Shown here: in pieces, positions 49,871 to 58,350 of the stretch | Numbering within the stretch: the stretch's first letter is position 1 | How the letters are laid out: each line of letters opens with the position of its first letter | Source: Coriobacteriia bacterium | Lineage (GTDB): Bacteria > Actinomycetota > Coriobacteriia > Coriobacteriales > QAMH01 | Direction of reading: 5' to 3' | Length of the DNA stretch: 64,000 nt | Assembly: GCA_003149935.1 (NCBI GenBank) | Contig: QAMH01000009.1 | Location: 12,133 to 76,132, forward strand | Notes under the pieces: model-generated | Seen by the model: the letters and a program-made list of their open reading frames with translations, nothing else | Databases searched by the model: none | What the model was told of the DNA's origin: nothing | Made by a program: the position numbers and the translations under genes

Positions 49871-50629
49871 TTATGAGATTAGTCTTTGCTTCATAGTATC
49901 ATGAGCTGCGTCTTCAAGAGCATCATCAAGACGAGAAAGCTGCACCCCGGGATATCTGCGTTGCAGCGCAAGCTCGATGAGCGCATCTGCCACACGTGGA
50001 TTTTTGGGCAGAAGCGGGCCATGGCTGTAGGTCGCAATGACATTGCGGTAGCGTAGGCCCTCGGTGCCGTCCTCGCCATTGTTGCCGAAACCCTTCACCA
50101 CCGTGCCGAGCGCTCGTGCCCCCTCGCGCAGATGCGTGCGGCCTGCATGGTTCTCGAACCCGACGACCACGGGCGCGCCCTCGATGGCGTCTGCCGTGAA
50201 GACGATGTTGCCGATGAGACGCGTATCACCCGCCTCGGTATACATGGGCAGCGCGCCGATATAGGAAGCCTCGTGGCCTTCGTGATCGACATAATACTCG
50301 CCGAGAATCTGGTAACCGCCACATATGGCGAGTACGGGGACATCGTTCTCGATGGCCCGCTGCAAACGCGAGGCCTTAGAGCCGGCAACTCCCACGCCCA
50401 GATCTGCCAACAGCGTGCGCTGGTCAAAGTCCTGGCCACCCCCGATAAAGAAGAGGTCGATATCCTCGAAATCCGCATCCTGGCCTGCGCCCAGGTCAAC
50501 CACCTGCGCATCGATGTCACGCCATTCGCAGCGCTTGGTGAGCGCAATTGTGTTGCCACGGTCTCCGTAGAGATTGAGCAGGTCGGGGTAGAGATGTCCG
50601 ATCGTGATGTGCATGCGCCCGTCAGTCAC
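49871..50629 (-). CDS. gatD: Lipid II isoglutaminyl synthase, glutaminase subunit GatD
   Basis: 252 aa class I glutamine amidotransferase that supplies ammonia to MurT for amidating D-glutamate of lipid II. LYPDLLNLYGDRGN at the N-terminus and FFIGGGQDFDQ are GatD/CobB-like; the nucleophile is in VLAICGGYQILGEYY, and the catalytic His in YSHGPLLPKNP. A GTG start at 50629 with GGAGGG upstream lies directly after the murT stop, so the two subunits are coupled, as in other murT-gatD operons. Confidence 0.94.
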   Translation of the reverse strand: MTDGRMHITIGHLYPDLLNLYGDRGNTIALTKRCEWRDIDAQVVDLGAGQDADFEDIDLFFIGGGQDFDQRTLLADLGVGVAGSKASRLQRAIENDVPVLAICGGYQILGEYYVDHEGHEASYIGALPMYTEAGDTRLIGNIVFTADAIEGAPVVVGFENHAGRTHLREGARALGTVVKGFGNNGEDGTEGLRYRNVIATYSHGPLLPKNPRVADALIELALQRRYPGVQLSRLDDALEDAAHDTMKQRLIS

Positions 50630-50632
50630 TGC

Positions 50633-52000
50633 CTAGCCCTCCCAGAATCCCGCGAGGCCCAGAACGCTTGCCGCTTTCGCGCGAAAGCCGAGCATCGCCG
50701 AGTAGTTGGCGACGACCGTCACCGCATGGTCCATGCGATTAAGCTCCTCGATGAGCTCGCCATAATCGTGGATGATGCGGATGCCGGAGGCGGGCATCCC
50801 CGCATACTTGAGGCGCAGCGCCATGTCCTCGGCGCGGTCGCCACTGCAGATGGTCTCGGACTTGCGTGCGCAGATCGCCTCCCAGCCGGCATCGTAAATC
50901 CACGAGACATCCGTCCCGTCGCATTCCTGGTCATTGAGTATGCATACGAGACCCATACCCTCGTCGGTCTCGTTGAGCAGCAGGTTGATAATCTGATTGC
51001 AGCCTGCCGGATTCTTCATGAGCATGAGACGCACCTTGGTGCCGTTGATGTCGAGGACCTCCGAGCGACCGAAACCGTGCTTGAATTTGCCAAGCGCCTC
51101 GAAGGCCTGCTCCTTGGAAAAACCAAACGCCAAAAGACCAGCCACGACGCATGCACAATTGTAGATATCGTAGCTTGCAGGCACATCGACCGGCACCGCC
51201 GAGCTTACGCCGTCAACGCTGATCTCGAGCACGCAGCTATCGCTGTGTCGCTCGAGGATCTTTTCCACCGCGACTGCGGGAACGGGACGAGCATAGCCGC
51301 AAGCCGGGCAGCGAAATCCGCCCAGATGTGCAAACGTGACATAGTCGTAGGCATATTCGGCACCGCACATGATGCAGTGCGTCGCATCCGAAAGGTCGGC
51401 TACGCGCTCGGGGTAAATCTCGCAGCTCACGCCATAGAAAATGACATCGTTATCAACCTTGTCGGCAATCGAGGCAACCATCGAGTCATCTGCGTTGAGG
51501 CACAGCGTCGCATGCGGAGAATTCGTCACGCCCGCCATGATGTTCTCGAGCGTGTGAGTGACCTCGCCGTAGCGGTCGAGCTGGTCACGGAAGACGTTCG
51601 TGACCACGAGCACGGCCGGGTCAAGCTGCTTGCACACGCGCCGCAACGCGCCCTCATCGCACTCGATGGCGGCAAGCTTGTAGCGTGGCTTGCCCGTGAT
51701 GCTCGAACGGATCGCAAACTCCGTCGTGATGCCCTGGATGAGGTTTGCGCCACTACGGTTATAGAACGCTTGCTCGCCCATGTTCTCGAGTGCCTGGGCA
51801 ACGATATGCGTGGACGTCGTCTTGCCGTTGGTTCCCGTGATCACGATGGTGCGCACGCCACGACTCAGGCGGTGCAGATATTCGGGATCAATCTTGAGGG
51901 CAAGCTTACCGGGCAGCGAGGTGCCACCACGTCCGAGCAGGCGTAGCATATGGTACGTCGCCTTGCAGACGAGCGCCGCACAGACCGTCCTGGCACTCAT
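50633..52000 (-). CDS. murT: Lipid II isoglutaminyl synthase, Mur ligase-like subunit MurT
   Basis: 455 aa. The Mur-ligase ATP site is VITGTNGKTTSTHIVAQAL near residue 55; a four-cysteine zinc ribbon, CIMCGAEYAYDY then RCPACGYARP, interrupts the central domain, the special mark of MurT; DUF1727 forms the C-terminus. With GatD it converts the D-isoglutamate of lipid II to isoglutamine, modifying the cell wall. Follows rsfS by 3 bases. Confidence 0.95.
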   Translation of the reverse strand: MSARTVCAALVCKATYHMLRLLGRGGTSLPGKLALKIDPEYLHRLSRGVRTIVITGTNGKTTSTHIVAQALENMGEQAFYNRSGANLIQGITTEFAIRSSITGKPRYKLAAIECDEGALRRVCKQLDPAVLVVTNVFRDQLDRYGEVTHTLENIMAGVTNSPHATLCLNADDSMVASIADKVDNDVIFYGVSCEIYPERVADLSDATHCIMCGAEYAYDYVTFAHLGGFRCPACGYARPVPAVAVEKILERHSDSCVLEISVDGVSSAVPVDVPASYDIYNCACVVAGLLAFGFSKEQAFEALGKFKHGFGRSEVLDINGTKVRLMLMKNPAGCNQIINLLLNETDEGMGLVCILNDQECDGTDVSWIYDAGWEAICARKSETICSGDRAEDMALRLKYAGMPASGIRIIHDYGELIEELNRMDHAVTVVANYSAMLGFRAKAASVLGLAGFWEG

Positions 52001-52003
52001 GAG

Positions 52004-52453
52004 CTAGTCCTCGTCCACCGTGTCCTGGCTTGCGCCTTCGGCACGCTCGAGGAGACGCGCGATGCGCTCGGTGTAAACGGGGTCCTCGATGCCCGCGAGA
52101 GCGACATCCACGGTGGGAGCCGCATCCCAAAGTTGCTCAAGACGGTAGTAATCACGCGGACCAGGCTGGAAGATATGCACGACGATAGGACCGTAGTCCA
52201 TGAGCACCCACTCGCTCTCGTCGAGGCCCTCGATGCTCACCGGCTTGATGCCGAAATCCTTGAAAAGCTGCTCCTCGACTTCCTCGGCAATCGCATCGAC
52301 GCGACGATTATTGGCTGCCGTGCAGATTACGAAATAGTCGGTGACATTGAGAAGGTCTGACACATCCTGGATGACTATGTCGGTGCCCTTCTTCTCGTCG
52401 ATGGCGCGCGCGGCAACGAGTGCCTGCTCCTTGAATGCGCTGTGCTCGGTCAA
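52004..52453 (-). CDS. rsfS: Ribosomal silencing factor RsfS
   Basis: 149 aa from a TTG start at 52453 with AAAGGGGG before it (an ATG at 52477 would add 8 residues without ribosome site). IDEKKGTDIVIQDVSDLLNVTDYFVICTAANNRRVDAIAEEVEE and EWVLMDYGPIVVHIFQPGPRDYYRLEQLW are the family core that binds L14 and blocks subunit joining in poor growth. A 40-residue C-terminal extension is unusual but small. In the nadD-yqeK-rsfS cluster. Confidence 0.93.
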   Translation of the reverse strand: MTEHSAFKEQALVAARAIDEKKGTDIVIQDVSDLLNVTDYFVICTAANNRRVDAIAEEVEEQLFKDFGIKPVSIEGLDESEWVLMDYGPIVVHIFQPGPRDYYRLEQLWDAAPTVDVALAGIEDPVYTERIARLLERAEGASQDTVDED

Positions 52454-52507
52454 CGTGCCCCCTTTACGGACATGCAAGTTTGCTTGCGTTAATGATAGCG
52501 AATTGTA

Positions 52508-53143
52508 TTACAAGACGACGTCGGGGTCGCCCTGACGCGACTTGTCGATGGAATGATGGCGCTCGACCAGGCTGTTCCAGATGTCGAGAGCAACCGGGTC
52601 AATGAAACGCTTGCGCTCGATGAGCGACACCATCGTCGTTGCATAGGCCTCGAAATACAGCTCGTCGAGCGATGCCTCGCCTACCATCTTGCGTAGCCGC
52701 TTGATCTGCGGGCGTCCCTTCGTCTTTCGAAGCGGCTCAATCATATCGGCCGTGAAGATGATGATATCCAGATCGCTCATTTCGAAATCACCCAGCGTAT
52801 GCTTGTGAATGGCGCTGATGATATCATCGCTGAGCTCGGGGAACTCGCGCTTGACGGCGGCAGCGCCCGTGAAAGAGTGCAAGACCGGATACAGGTACTC
52901 GATGTTTGCGGGACGTTCGATGCCCAGCTCGTCAAGACGCGCCGGTAATTCGTCATCGGTCAGCAGCTTGTCCCAATCATGCAACAGCCCCGCGATGCGA
53001 GCATCGAATTCGTTGGCTCCGTATATACATGCAAGCTTGGCAGCGCACTCGGAAACCGAATGAACGTGCTCGAGACGCTTGCCCGACAAGCGCTTGTCCA
53101 CTGCCTTGGTCACGCGCTTCAGTAGTTTCTTGTCTTCCTTCAC
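52508..53143 (-). CDS. yqeK: HD-domain nucleotide hydrolase YqeK (symmetrical Ap4A hydrolase type)
   Basis: 211 aa. RLEHVHSVSECAAKLACIYGANEFDARIAGLLHDWDKLLTDDEL holds the HD metal ligands, then YLYPVLHSFTGAAAV and AIHKHTLGDFEMSDLDIIIFTADMIEP. YqeK enzymes cleave Ap4A symmetrically to two ADP. It starts with a GTG after AGAAGG, overlapping the stop of the small upstream ORF by GTGA, and lies in the usual nadD-yqeK-rsfS order. The C-terminal 25 residues are not conserved to my eye. Confidence 0.92.
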   Translation of the reverse strand: MKEDKKLLKRVTKAVDKRLSGKRLEHVHSVSECAAKLACIYGANEFDARIAGLLHDWDKLLTDDELPARLDELGIERPANIEYLYPVLHSFTGAAAVKREFPELSDDIISAIHKHTLGDFEMSDLDIIIFTADMIEPLRKTKGRPQIKRLRKMVGEASLDELYFEAYATTMVSLIERKRFIDPVALDIWNSLVERHHSIDKSRQGDPDVVL

Positions 53144-53265
53144 GTTCGAAAACCTTCTCTCTCGATGTGCCAGCCGGGCGGGATGAGGTAGATGCCGCCG
53201 GGGACCAGACAAAACTCGCCGGGTAGAATTGTCTGGTTTCCGGTCAATCGTTTCACATCAGACAT
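53140..53265 (-). CDS. Small hypothetical protein (41 aa) between nadD and yqeK
   Basis: Reads MSDVKRLTGNQTILPGEFCL then VPGGIYLIPPGWHIEREGF and RT before TGA. It overlaps nadD by 8 bases (ATGTCTGA) and its TGA overlaps the yqeK GTG (GTGA), so both junctions have coupling geometry and the frame exactly fills the gap between two conserved genes. The sequence is Gly/Pro-rich with a hydrophobic middle and resembles a small beta-type domain; I do not recognise a family. Without this ORF the yqeK start would be left uncoupled. Its tight fit favours a real gene. Confidence 0.6.
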   Translation of the reverse strand: MSDVKRLTGNQTILPGEFCLVPGGIYLIPPGWHIEREGFRT

Positions 53266-53869
53266 TCCGGTACAGCTCCGTCCGCGCGATATATGCCCCG
53301 ACGGGCGCCGGGATCATGTCGCTCACGTCCCTGCCACATGCCATGTCCTCGCGTAACTGGGTCGAGGACACGTCAATCTGCGGAACGTCGAGATACATGA
53401 CATCGAAGTCGACGGGGCTTGTCCCAAGGGCCTCGCGCACGCGCTCAGTGGATTGCCCCGGGCGCTTCGCCACGACGATGGTGCACAGCCGCGCGACATC
53501 ATCGGCTCGCTTCCAGCCTGGCAAGGTAATTGCCGAATCGGTGCCCATGATGAAGAAGAGCCGCGCACCCTCATAGCGCTGTGCCAGCTCTTCGAGCGTG
53601 TCAGCCGTATAGGTGATGCCCCCGCGTTCGACTTCGCAGAGGTCAAGCGCAAAGAGCGAGTCATCCGCAATCGCGAGCGCGACCATGTCGGCACGCTGCG
53701 ATGCGGGCGTAACCTCTTGATCCTGCTTGAAATGAGGATTACCCGCCGGAATGAAAAGCACGCGGCTGAGCTCAAGTTGCTCGGCAGCGCTGCGCGCGAT
53801 GACGAGATGCCCATTGTGCACCGGATCGAAGGTGCCACCCATAATGCCTATGCGTGCGTCTTTCTCCAC
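53258..53869 (-). CDS. nadD: Nicotinate-nucleotide adenylyltransferase
   Basis: Joins nicotinate mononucleotide to AMP in NAD synthesis. 203 aa: IGIMGGTFDPVHNGHLVIARSA carries the HxGH-type site, FIPAGNPHFK and FFIMGTDSAITLPGWKR the substrate loops, and VPQIDVSSTQLREDMACG the ISSTxIR motif. Starts 3 bases after proA and overlaps the small ORF before yqeK. Confidence 0.97.
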   Translation of the reverse strand: MEKDARIGIMGGTFDPVHNGHLVIARSAAEQLELSRVLFIPAGNPHFKQDQEVTPASQRADMVALAIADDSLFALDLCEVERGGITYTADTLEELAQRYEGARLFFIMGTDSAITLPGWKRADDVARLCTIVVAKRPGQSTERVREALGTSPVDFDVMYLDVPQIDVSSTQLREDMACGRDVSDMIPAPVGAYIARTELYRNV

Positions 53870-53872
53870 ACC

Positions 53873-55132
53873 CTAGCCTCGAATCTGGCCCTCACCGCTC
53901 ACGAGATACTTGACCGATGTAAGCGCAGCCGCACCCATGGGTCCGCGTGCGTGAAGCTTCTGGGTGCTGATGCCAATCTCGGCGCCTAGCCCGAACTCGC
54001 CACCGTCGGTAAAGCGCGTCGAGGCGTTGGCATAGACAACAGCCGCATCGACCTGACGCTGAAACGCGTCAACGGCACTCACGTCCTGAGAGATGATGCT
54101 CTCCGAGTGGCCCGTGCCATATGCGTTGATATGTGCAATCGCCTCCTCGACACCGGTGACGCACTTGACGCTGATCTCCATGTCGAGGTACTCGGTGCCC
54201 CAATCCTCCTCGGTCGCGGCAGTGGTTTCGATGCCGTGCGCGGAAGCAATGGCAGCGGCAGGAGCATCGGCGTGGATGACGACGCCTGCGCGGGCAAGTG
54301 CCATAAGCAACGTGGGCAGGAAGATCTCGGCGACCTCTTCGTCGATGAGGATGCTCTCGCAGGCATTGCAGACACCGGGGCGCTGCGTCTTCGCGTTCAT
54401 GATGATAGGCTCGACATAGGCGGGGTCGGCCTGCTTGTGAATGTAGACGTGACAATTACCCGTGCCCGTCTCGATGACGGGAACGGTCGCGTTCTTCACG
54501 CAGTGCTGGATAAGGCCGGCGCCACCACGCGGAATGAGCACGTCGACCAAACCGGCGAGACTCATGAGCTCATCGGTTGCCTCGCGGCCAGGGTCCTCGA
54601 TGCTCTGGATGCAGTCAACGGGCAGGCCGGCACTGGCTGCCGCCTCCGCAAGAATGTGCGAGATGGTAAGGCAGGAGCGCTGTGCCAAGCTACCACCACG
54701 CAGAATGCAGGCATTGCCCGTCTTGATGCATAGGCCAGCGGCATCGGCAGTGACGTTGGGGCGTGCCTCGTAGATCATCGCGACGACTCCAAGCGGCACG
54801 CGATACTTGATCATGCGCAGTCCGTTATAGAGCTCGCTTCCCTCGAGGACTTCGCCGAGCACCTCAGGCTGTGCAGCAACCTGTCGCAAACCGTCGGCAA
54901 TGCCGTCGATGCGTTCATGTGAGAGCATGAGGCGATCAAGCAATGGACCGGGCGTACCCTTCTCACGTGCAGCGTTCATATCGGCTTCGTTCGCCTCGAG
55001 AATCTGCGCCGTCTGCGCAATAAGCGCATCGGCCATCTTGTTGAGCGCGTCGCAGCGTTGCGATGAGCTCGTCTGTGCCAGCTCGCGCGATGCGATGCGT
55101 GCCTTTTTCGCCTTTTCCAGTGCCTCGCCCAT
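53873..55132 (-). CDS. proA: Gamma-glutamyl phosphate reductase
   Basis: Second step of proline synthesis, NADPH reduction of gamma-glutamyl phosphate. 419 aa from the ATG at 55132 (frame open to 55180, adding 16 residues not typical of the family). Aldehyde-dehydrogenase fold: VPLGVVAMIYEARPNVTADAAGLCIKTGNACILRGG, PRGGAGLIQHCVKNATVPVIETGTGNCHVYI, the catalytic Cys in QRPGVCNACESILID, and FTDGGEFGLGAEIGISTQKLHARGPMG. Proceeds into nadD; its partner proB is at 17.3 kb. Confidence 0.96.
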   Translation of the reverse strand: MGEALEKAKKARIASRELAQTSSSQRCDALNKMADALIAQTAQILEANEADMNAAREKGTPGPLLDRLMLSHERIDGIADGLRQVAAQPEVLGEVLEGSELYNGLRMIKYRVPLGVVAMIYEARPNVTADAAGLCIKTGNACILRGGSLAQRSCLTISHILAEAAASAGLPVDCIQSIEDPGREATDELMSLAGLVDVLIPRGGAGLIQHCVKNATVPVIETGTGNCHVYIHKQADPAYVEPIIMNAKTQRPGVCNACESILIDEEVAEIFLPTLLMALARAGVVIHADAPAAAIASAHGIETTAATEEDWGTEYLDMEISVKCVTGVEEAIAHINAYGTGHSESIISQDVSAVDAFQRQVDAAVVYANASTRFTDGGEFGLGAEIGISTQKLHARGPMGAAALTSVKYLVSGEGQIRG

Positions 55133-55192
55133 GTGCCGTGCCCTTTCTCCTGCAGTCCCTTGCTCTTGCGTTCCAGCCATTATACGGGAGCG

Positions 55193-56119
55193 TCAGCTCT
55201 CTTCCTCGTCAATCATTGCCGCAATGCGCCGCATGCGATGATAGACCGCGCTCTTCGACAGCGGCGGATCAGCAAGCTCGCCAAGTTCCTTGACCGAAGC
55301 ATCGGGATGCTTGATACGCAGCAGGGCAACCTCGCGCAACGATGCGGGAATCGCCTCGATGCCCTTCTGGCCCACGAGGCGTCGTATGCACTCGATTTGC
55401 CGCAACGAGGCCTTCGTGGCCTTGACCTGGTTGGCGATCTCGGCGTTGACACGACGGTTCGTGTCGTTTCTCACCGACTTGATGACACGCGCGTTCTCGA
55501 TGGTGAGCGCGCCTTGATGAGCCCCCACAAACGCGAGGAAGGCGATAATCTGCTCGATGCCCTTGATGTAGATTGCGTACATGTTGTGACGGCGAATGTA
55601 GCGTGCCTTGATGCCATGCTCGCGCATGAGCTCAAGACAAGCCGCAATCAGCTCCTCAGACGGCCCCGCAAGCTCGAAGTGAAAGGCACCGCGCGGATCG
55701 GCAATGTAGCCGCCGCCAAGAAAAGCGCCCCGCAGGTAGGCGCCGGCGCAGCAGGCGTCTTCGACAAGCTCGGGACGTATGCCGCCCTCGAAGCCCTCAT
55801 CGCCGAGAATGCCCATGTCGCGCAGGGCATCGGTGAGTCCAGCCTGCGGCGGTACGGTGATGAGGTAGTTGTGCGTCTTGTGCAAAATGCTGCGGCGCAC
55901 GGTGAGATTGGTGGCGAGCTCGTAAACGCTATGGAGCAACCGAATCGCCGTGCGGGCAACGCTCGCCGTCTCAGTCGCAAGCTCGAGGCGCGGACCCTCC
56001 CCGCTGATGGAAAGCGTGCCCTCGATGCGGATGAGTGCGGAGAGCTCGGCGCGATCGCAGCGCGGGCACGTAGGTTCGATGCGGGACAGCTCGTCTTTCA
56101 CCTCTGACGTGAATGACAC
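55193..56119 (-). CDS. whiA: DNA-binding protein WhiA
   Basis: 308 aa. N-terminal LAGLIDADG-like domain (FTSEVKDELSRIEPTCPRCDRAELSALIRIEGTLSI ... GAYLRGAFLGGGYIADPRGAFHFEL) and a C-terminal helix-turn-helix (RLVGQKGIEAIPASLREVALLRIKHPDASVKELGELADPPLSKSAVYHRMRRI). In sporulating actinobacteria it controls development; elsewhere it affects cell division. Overlaps yvcK by 22 bases, part of the conserved rapZ-yvcK-whiA operon. Confidence 0.97.
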   Translation of the reverse strand: MSFTSEVKDELSRIEPTCPRCDRAELSALIRIEGTLSISGEGPRLELATETASVARTAIRLLHSVYELATNLTVRRSILHKTHNYLITVPPQAGLTDALRDMGILGDEGFEGGIRPELVEDACCAGAYLRGAFLGGGYIADPRGAFHFELAGPSEELIAACLELMREHGIKARYIRRHNMYAIYIKGIEQIIAFLAFVGAHQGALTIENARVIKSVRNDTNRRVNAEIANQVKATKASLRQIECIRRLVGQKGIEAIPASLREVALLRIKHPDASVKELGELADPPLSKSAVYHRMRRIAAMIDEEES

Positions 56120-57135
56120 GCTGCCAGCACCTCCTGAAACGCCTTGGCAAGCTTCTCGCGGTCGTGCCAGGTGGGACGTACCGGATCGACCAGATCACGC
56201 ACCATGGGTTGCACGCCAAGCTCCATGACCCTTCCTACCGTCTCGTTGCTCGCCTCCACATGGGCGAGCTTGCCGGCCCTGCGCCCCTTCGTGTACTTGC
56301 GTGCATCGGAGTAATCGGTGATGGCGGGAAAGACGCCGCTCGCCATTGGGCTCGTCTCGGAATTGCGATGGATGAGCGCGATGTCGAGCAGGCCGCGCAT
56401 GCCGTGACGAAGAAGCGCATCGACATAGTCGTAGCAGTTCATGCCCCAGGTCTCGCCTTGCATGTCGGCAAGCGAGCACACGAAGAGCGTGCAGGCCGGA
56501 TCGTTCTCGCGGTCATGAGCCTCGCGGATTGCGTCGATGACGCCGGGGACGAGCAGGTTGGGGATGATCGAGGTGAACAACGAGCCTGGGCCGAGCACGA
56601 TGAAGTTGGCTTCTCGGATGACGCGCAGCGCCGAAGGATATGCTTGCGCATCGGCGGGATGCAACGAAACGTAGCGCATGCTGCAATCGGCATCGCTTAT
56701 GACGGCCTGGCCTTCGAGCTCGGTGCCATCGTTGGTGAGACCGTAAAGGCTCACATCATGCAGCGTTGAGGGATACACGTGGCCACGCGCTTCGATGAGT
56801 CCCTCGCACACGCGAATGGCATCAGGGAAGGAATTGGTCTCATCTGCGATGGCCGTGAGAATGAGGTTTCCGAGCGAGTGATTGTCGAGATAGTCAAAGC
56901 GATGGCGAAACGCACGTGCGAGTATGCCCTCGTAGTTGGCCGACATCGCGCTGATGCACTTGCGGATATCGCCCGGCGGTATCACACCGCCACGTTCACG
57001 CAGGATGCCCGTCGAGCCACCATCATCGACCATGGCGACGACCGAGGAGACCTTGCAGCCCATGTCGAGCAGCGTGCGGATGGAAGCGGGTGCGCCCGTG
57101 CCACCACCTATGACGACGGCATTTGTTCGATTCAT
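56098..57135 (-). CDS. yvcK: YvcK/CofD-like UDP-sugar-binding protein
   Basis: 345 aa of the CofD/YvcK family (gluconeogenesis factor). NAVVIGGGTGAPASIRTLLDMG at the start binds the nucleotide, followed by VAMVDDGGSTGILRERGGVIPPGDIRKCISAMS, NHSLGNLILTAI and IVLGPGSLFTSIIPNLLVPG. Needed in Bacillus for growth on gluconeogenic carbon and for cell shape. 8 bases after rapZ; overlaps whiA. Confidence 0.96.
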   Translation of the reverse strand: MNRTNAVVIGGGTGAPASIRTLLDMGCKVSSVVAMVDDGGSTGILRERGGVIPPGDIRKCISAMSANYEGILARAFRHRFDYLDNHSLGNLILTAIADETNSFPDAIRVCEGLIEARGHVYPSTLHDVSLYGLTNDGTELEGQAVISDADCSMRYVSLHPADAQAYPSALRVIREANFIVLGPGSLFTSIIPNLLVPGVIDAIREAHDRENDPACTLFVCSLADMQGETWGMNCYDYVDALLRHGMRGLLDIALIHRNSETSPMASGVFPAITDYSDARKYTKGRRAGKLAHVEASNETVGRVMELGVQPMVRDLVDPVRPTWHDREKLAKAFQEVLAACHSRQR

Positions 57136-57143
57136 GGGACCTC

Positions 57144-58061
57144 CTAGTTGACCTCGGCAAGCGCCAGGTCACGATGAGCGGTGTTGACGTGGAAGCCCGC
57201 CTGCGAGAGATGCTGACCAGTCATGATAGCAAGCGCAACGCTGCGATGCTGGCCCCCCGTGCAGCCCACACCGATGGTGAGGTACTGCTTGCCCTCCTGG
57301 ATGTAGCCGGGAATGATCTCGTCGAGCAAGGCGTACCAGCGCTCGAGAAAACGCTTGGTCTCGGGCTGTTCGAGTACGAACTCGGAGACCTCACGATCGA
57401 GACCCGTCTTGGTGCGCAGCTCCTTGTCGTAGTACGGATTGGGAAGAAAGCGTACGTCGATGACGATATCGGCATCGATGGGTGCGCCGTGTTTGAAGCC
57501 GAAGGAGTAGACCGAGATATGCATCTCGTCGATATCGTTCTCGGACGCAAAGAGCGCACGAATCTTTGCACGCGTCTCCTGAGGGCGCGTGACGCTTGTG
57601 TCGAGTACGTAATCGGCTTGCGTGCGCGCCTCATCGAGCAGCTCTCGTTCCTTGCGAATGCCGTCGAGAATTGACATGTCGCCCTCGCAAAGGGGATGAC
57701 GACGTCGCGTCGCCTTATAACGATTCAACAGTTGCTCATCTGTCGAATCGAGGAAGAGCACCTTGGTGGTGATTCCCATCTCGTCAAGCTTGTCGAGTTC
57801 GCGGGCTAGCTCGGGAAAGAACTCCTTGGCGCGCAAATCGCAGACAACGGCAAGCTTACGCGAGGAACCAACGTTGAGACCGGCGAGGCTCACAAGGTTG
57901 AGAAGCAGCGAAGGCGGCAGGTTGTCGATGCAGAAATAACCAAGGTCCTCGAAGGTGTGCATGGCCTCGGTGCGGCCTGCGCCGGACATGCCGGTAATGA
58001 CGATGAGGTCGGGACCAAGCGTCGAAGGGCTAGGCTCCTCGACAGCGTCTTGCTGAGCCAT
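57144..58061 (-). CDS. rapZ: RNase adapter protein RapZ (YvcJ-type P-loop ATPase)
   Basis: 305 aa. Walker A region VITGMSGAGRTEAMHTFEDLGYFCIDNLPPSLL and C-terminal SFGFKHGAPIDADIVIDVRFLPNPYYDKELRTKTGLD, VGCTGGQHRSVALA are family signatures. In E. coli RapZ binds GlcZ RNA and controls glucosamine synthesis; the actinobacterial role is unclear. ATG preceded by AAAGGGGAG. Head of the rapZ-yvcK-whiA operon; the 289-bp gap before it contains a repeat. Confidence 0.95.
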   Translation of the reverse strand: MAQQDAVEEPSPSTLGPDLIVITGMSGAGRTEAMHTFEDLGYFCIDNLPPSLLLNLVSLAGLNVGSSRKLAVVCDLRAKEFFPELARELDKLDEMGITTKVLFLDSTDEQLLNRYKATRRRHPLCEGDMSILDGIRKERELLDEARTQADYVLDTSVTRPQETRAKIRALFASENDIDEMHISVYSFGFKHGAPIDADIVIDVRFLPNPYYDKELRTKTGLDREVSEFVLEQPETKRFLERWYALLDEIIPGYIQEGKQYLTIGVGCTGGQHRSVALAIMTGQHLSQAGFHVNTAHRDLALAEVN

Positions 58062-58120
58062 GAGACTCCCCTTTATCGAAATTGCAGGAGCTCACAGTAT
58101 ACCGCGAGTGAGTGGCTTCA

Positions 58121-58345
58121 TGTCATCTCGACCGAAGGTGCGCAGGCACCCCCCCCCTGTCATCTCGACCGAGCGAAGCGAGTGGAGAGATCTCGGTTTT
58201 CTTTGCGGCGGGAAGATCGAGATTTCTCGACTTCGCTCACTGCGTTCGCTCCGCTCGAAATGACAAGGGAGGCATTGGCGTGTCCTCGCTCGAAATGACA
58301 AGGGAGGGCGTCCGTGCGTCTCCGCTCGAAATGACAAGGGAGGGA
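58121..58345. repeat. Dispersed CGAAATGACA inverted-repeat element, longest copy
   Basis: Two left arms (TGTCATCTCGACCGA...), a core GGAGAGATCTC / GAGATTTCTC, then three right arms ending CTCGAAATGACAAGGGAGG. Fills the gap between rapZ and uvrC on the 3' side of uvrC. Confidence 0.88.
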
Positions 58346-58350
58346 CGGAA

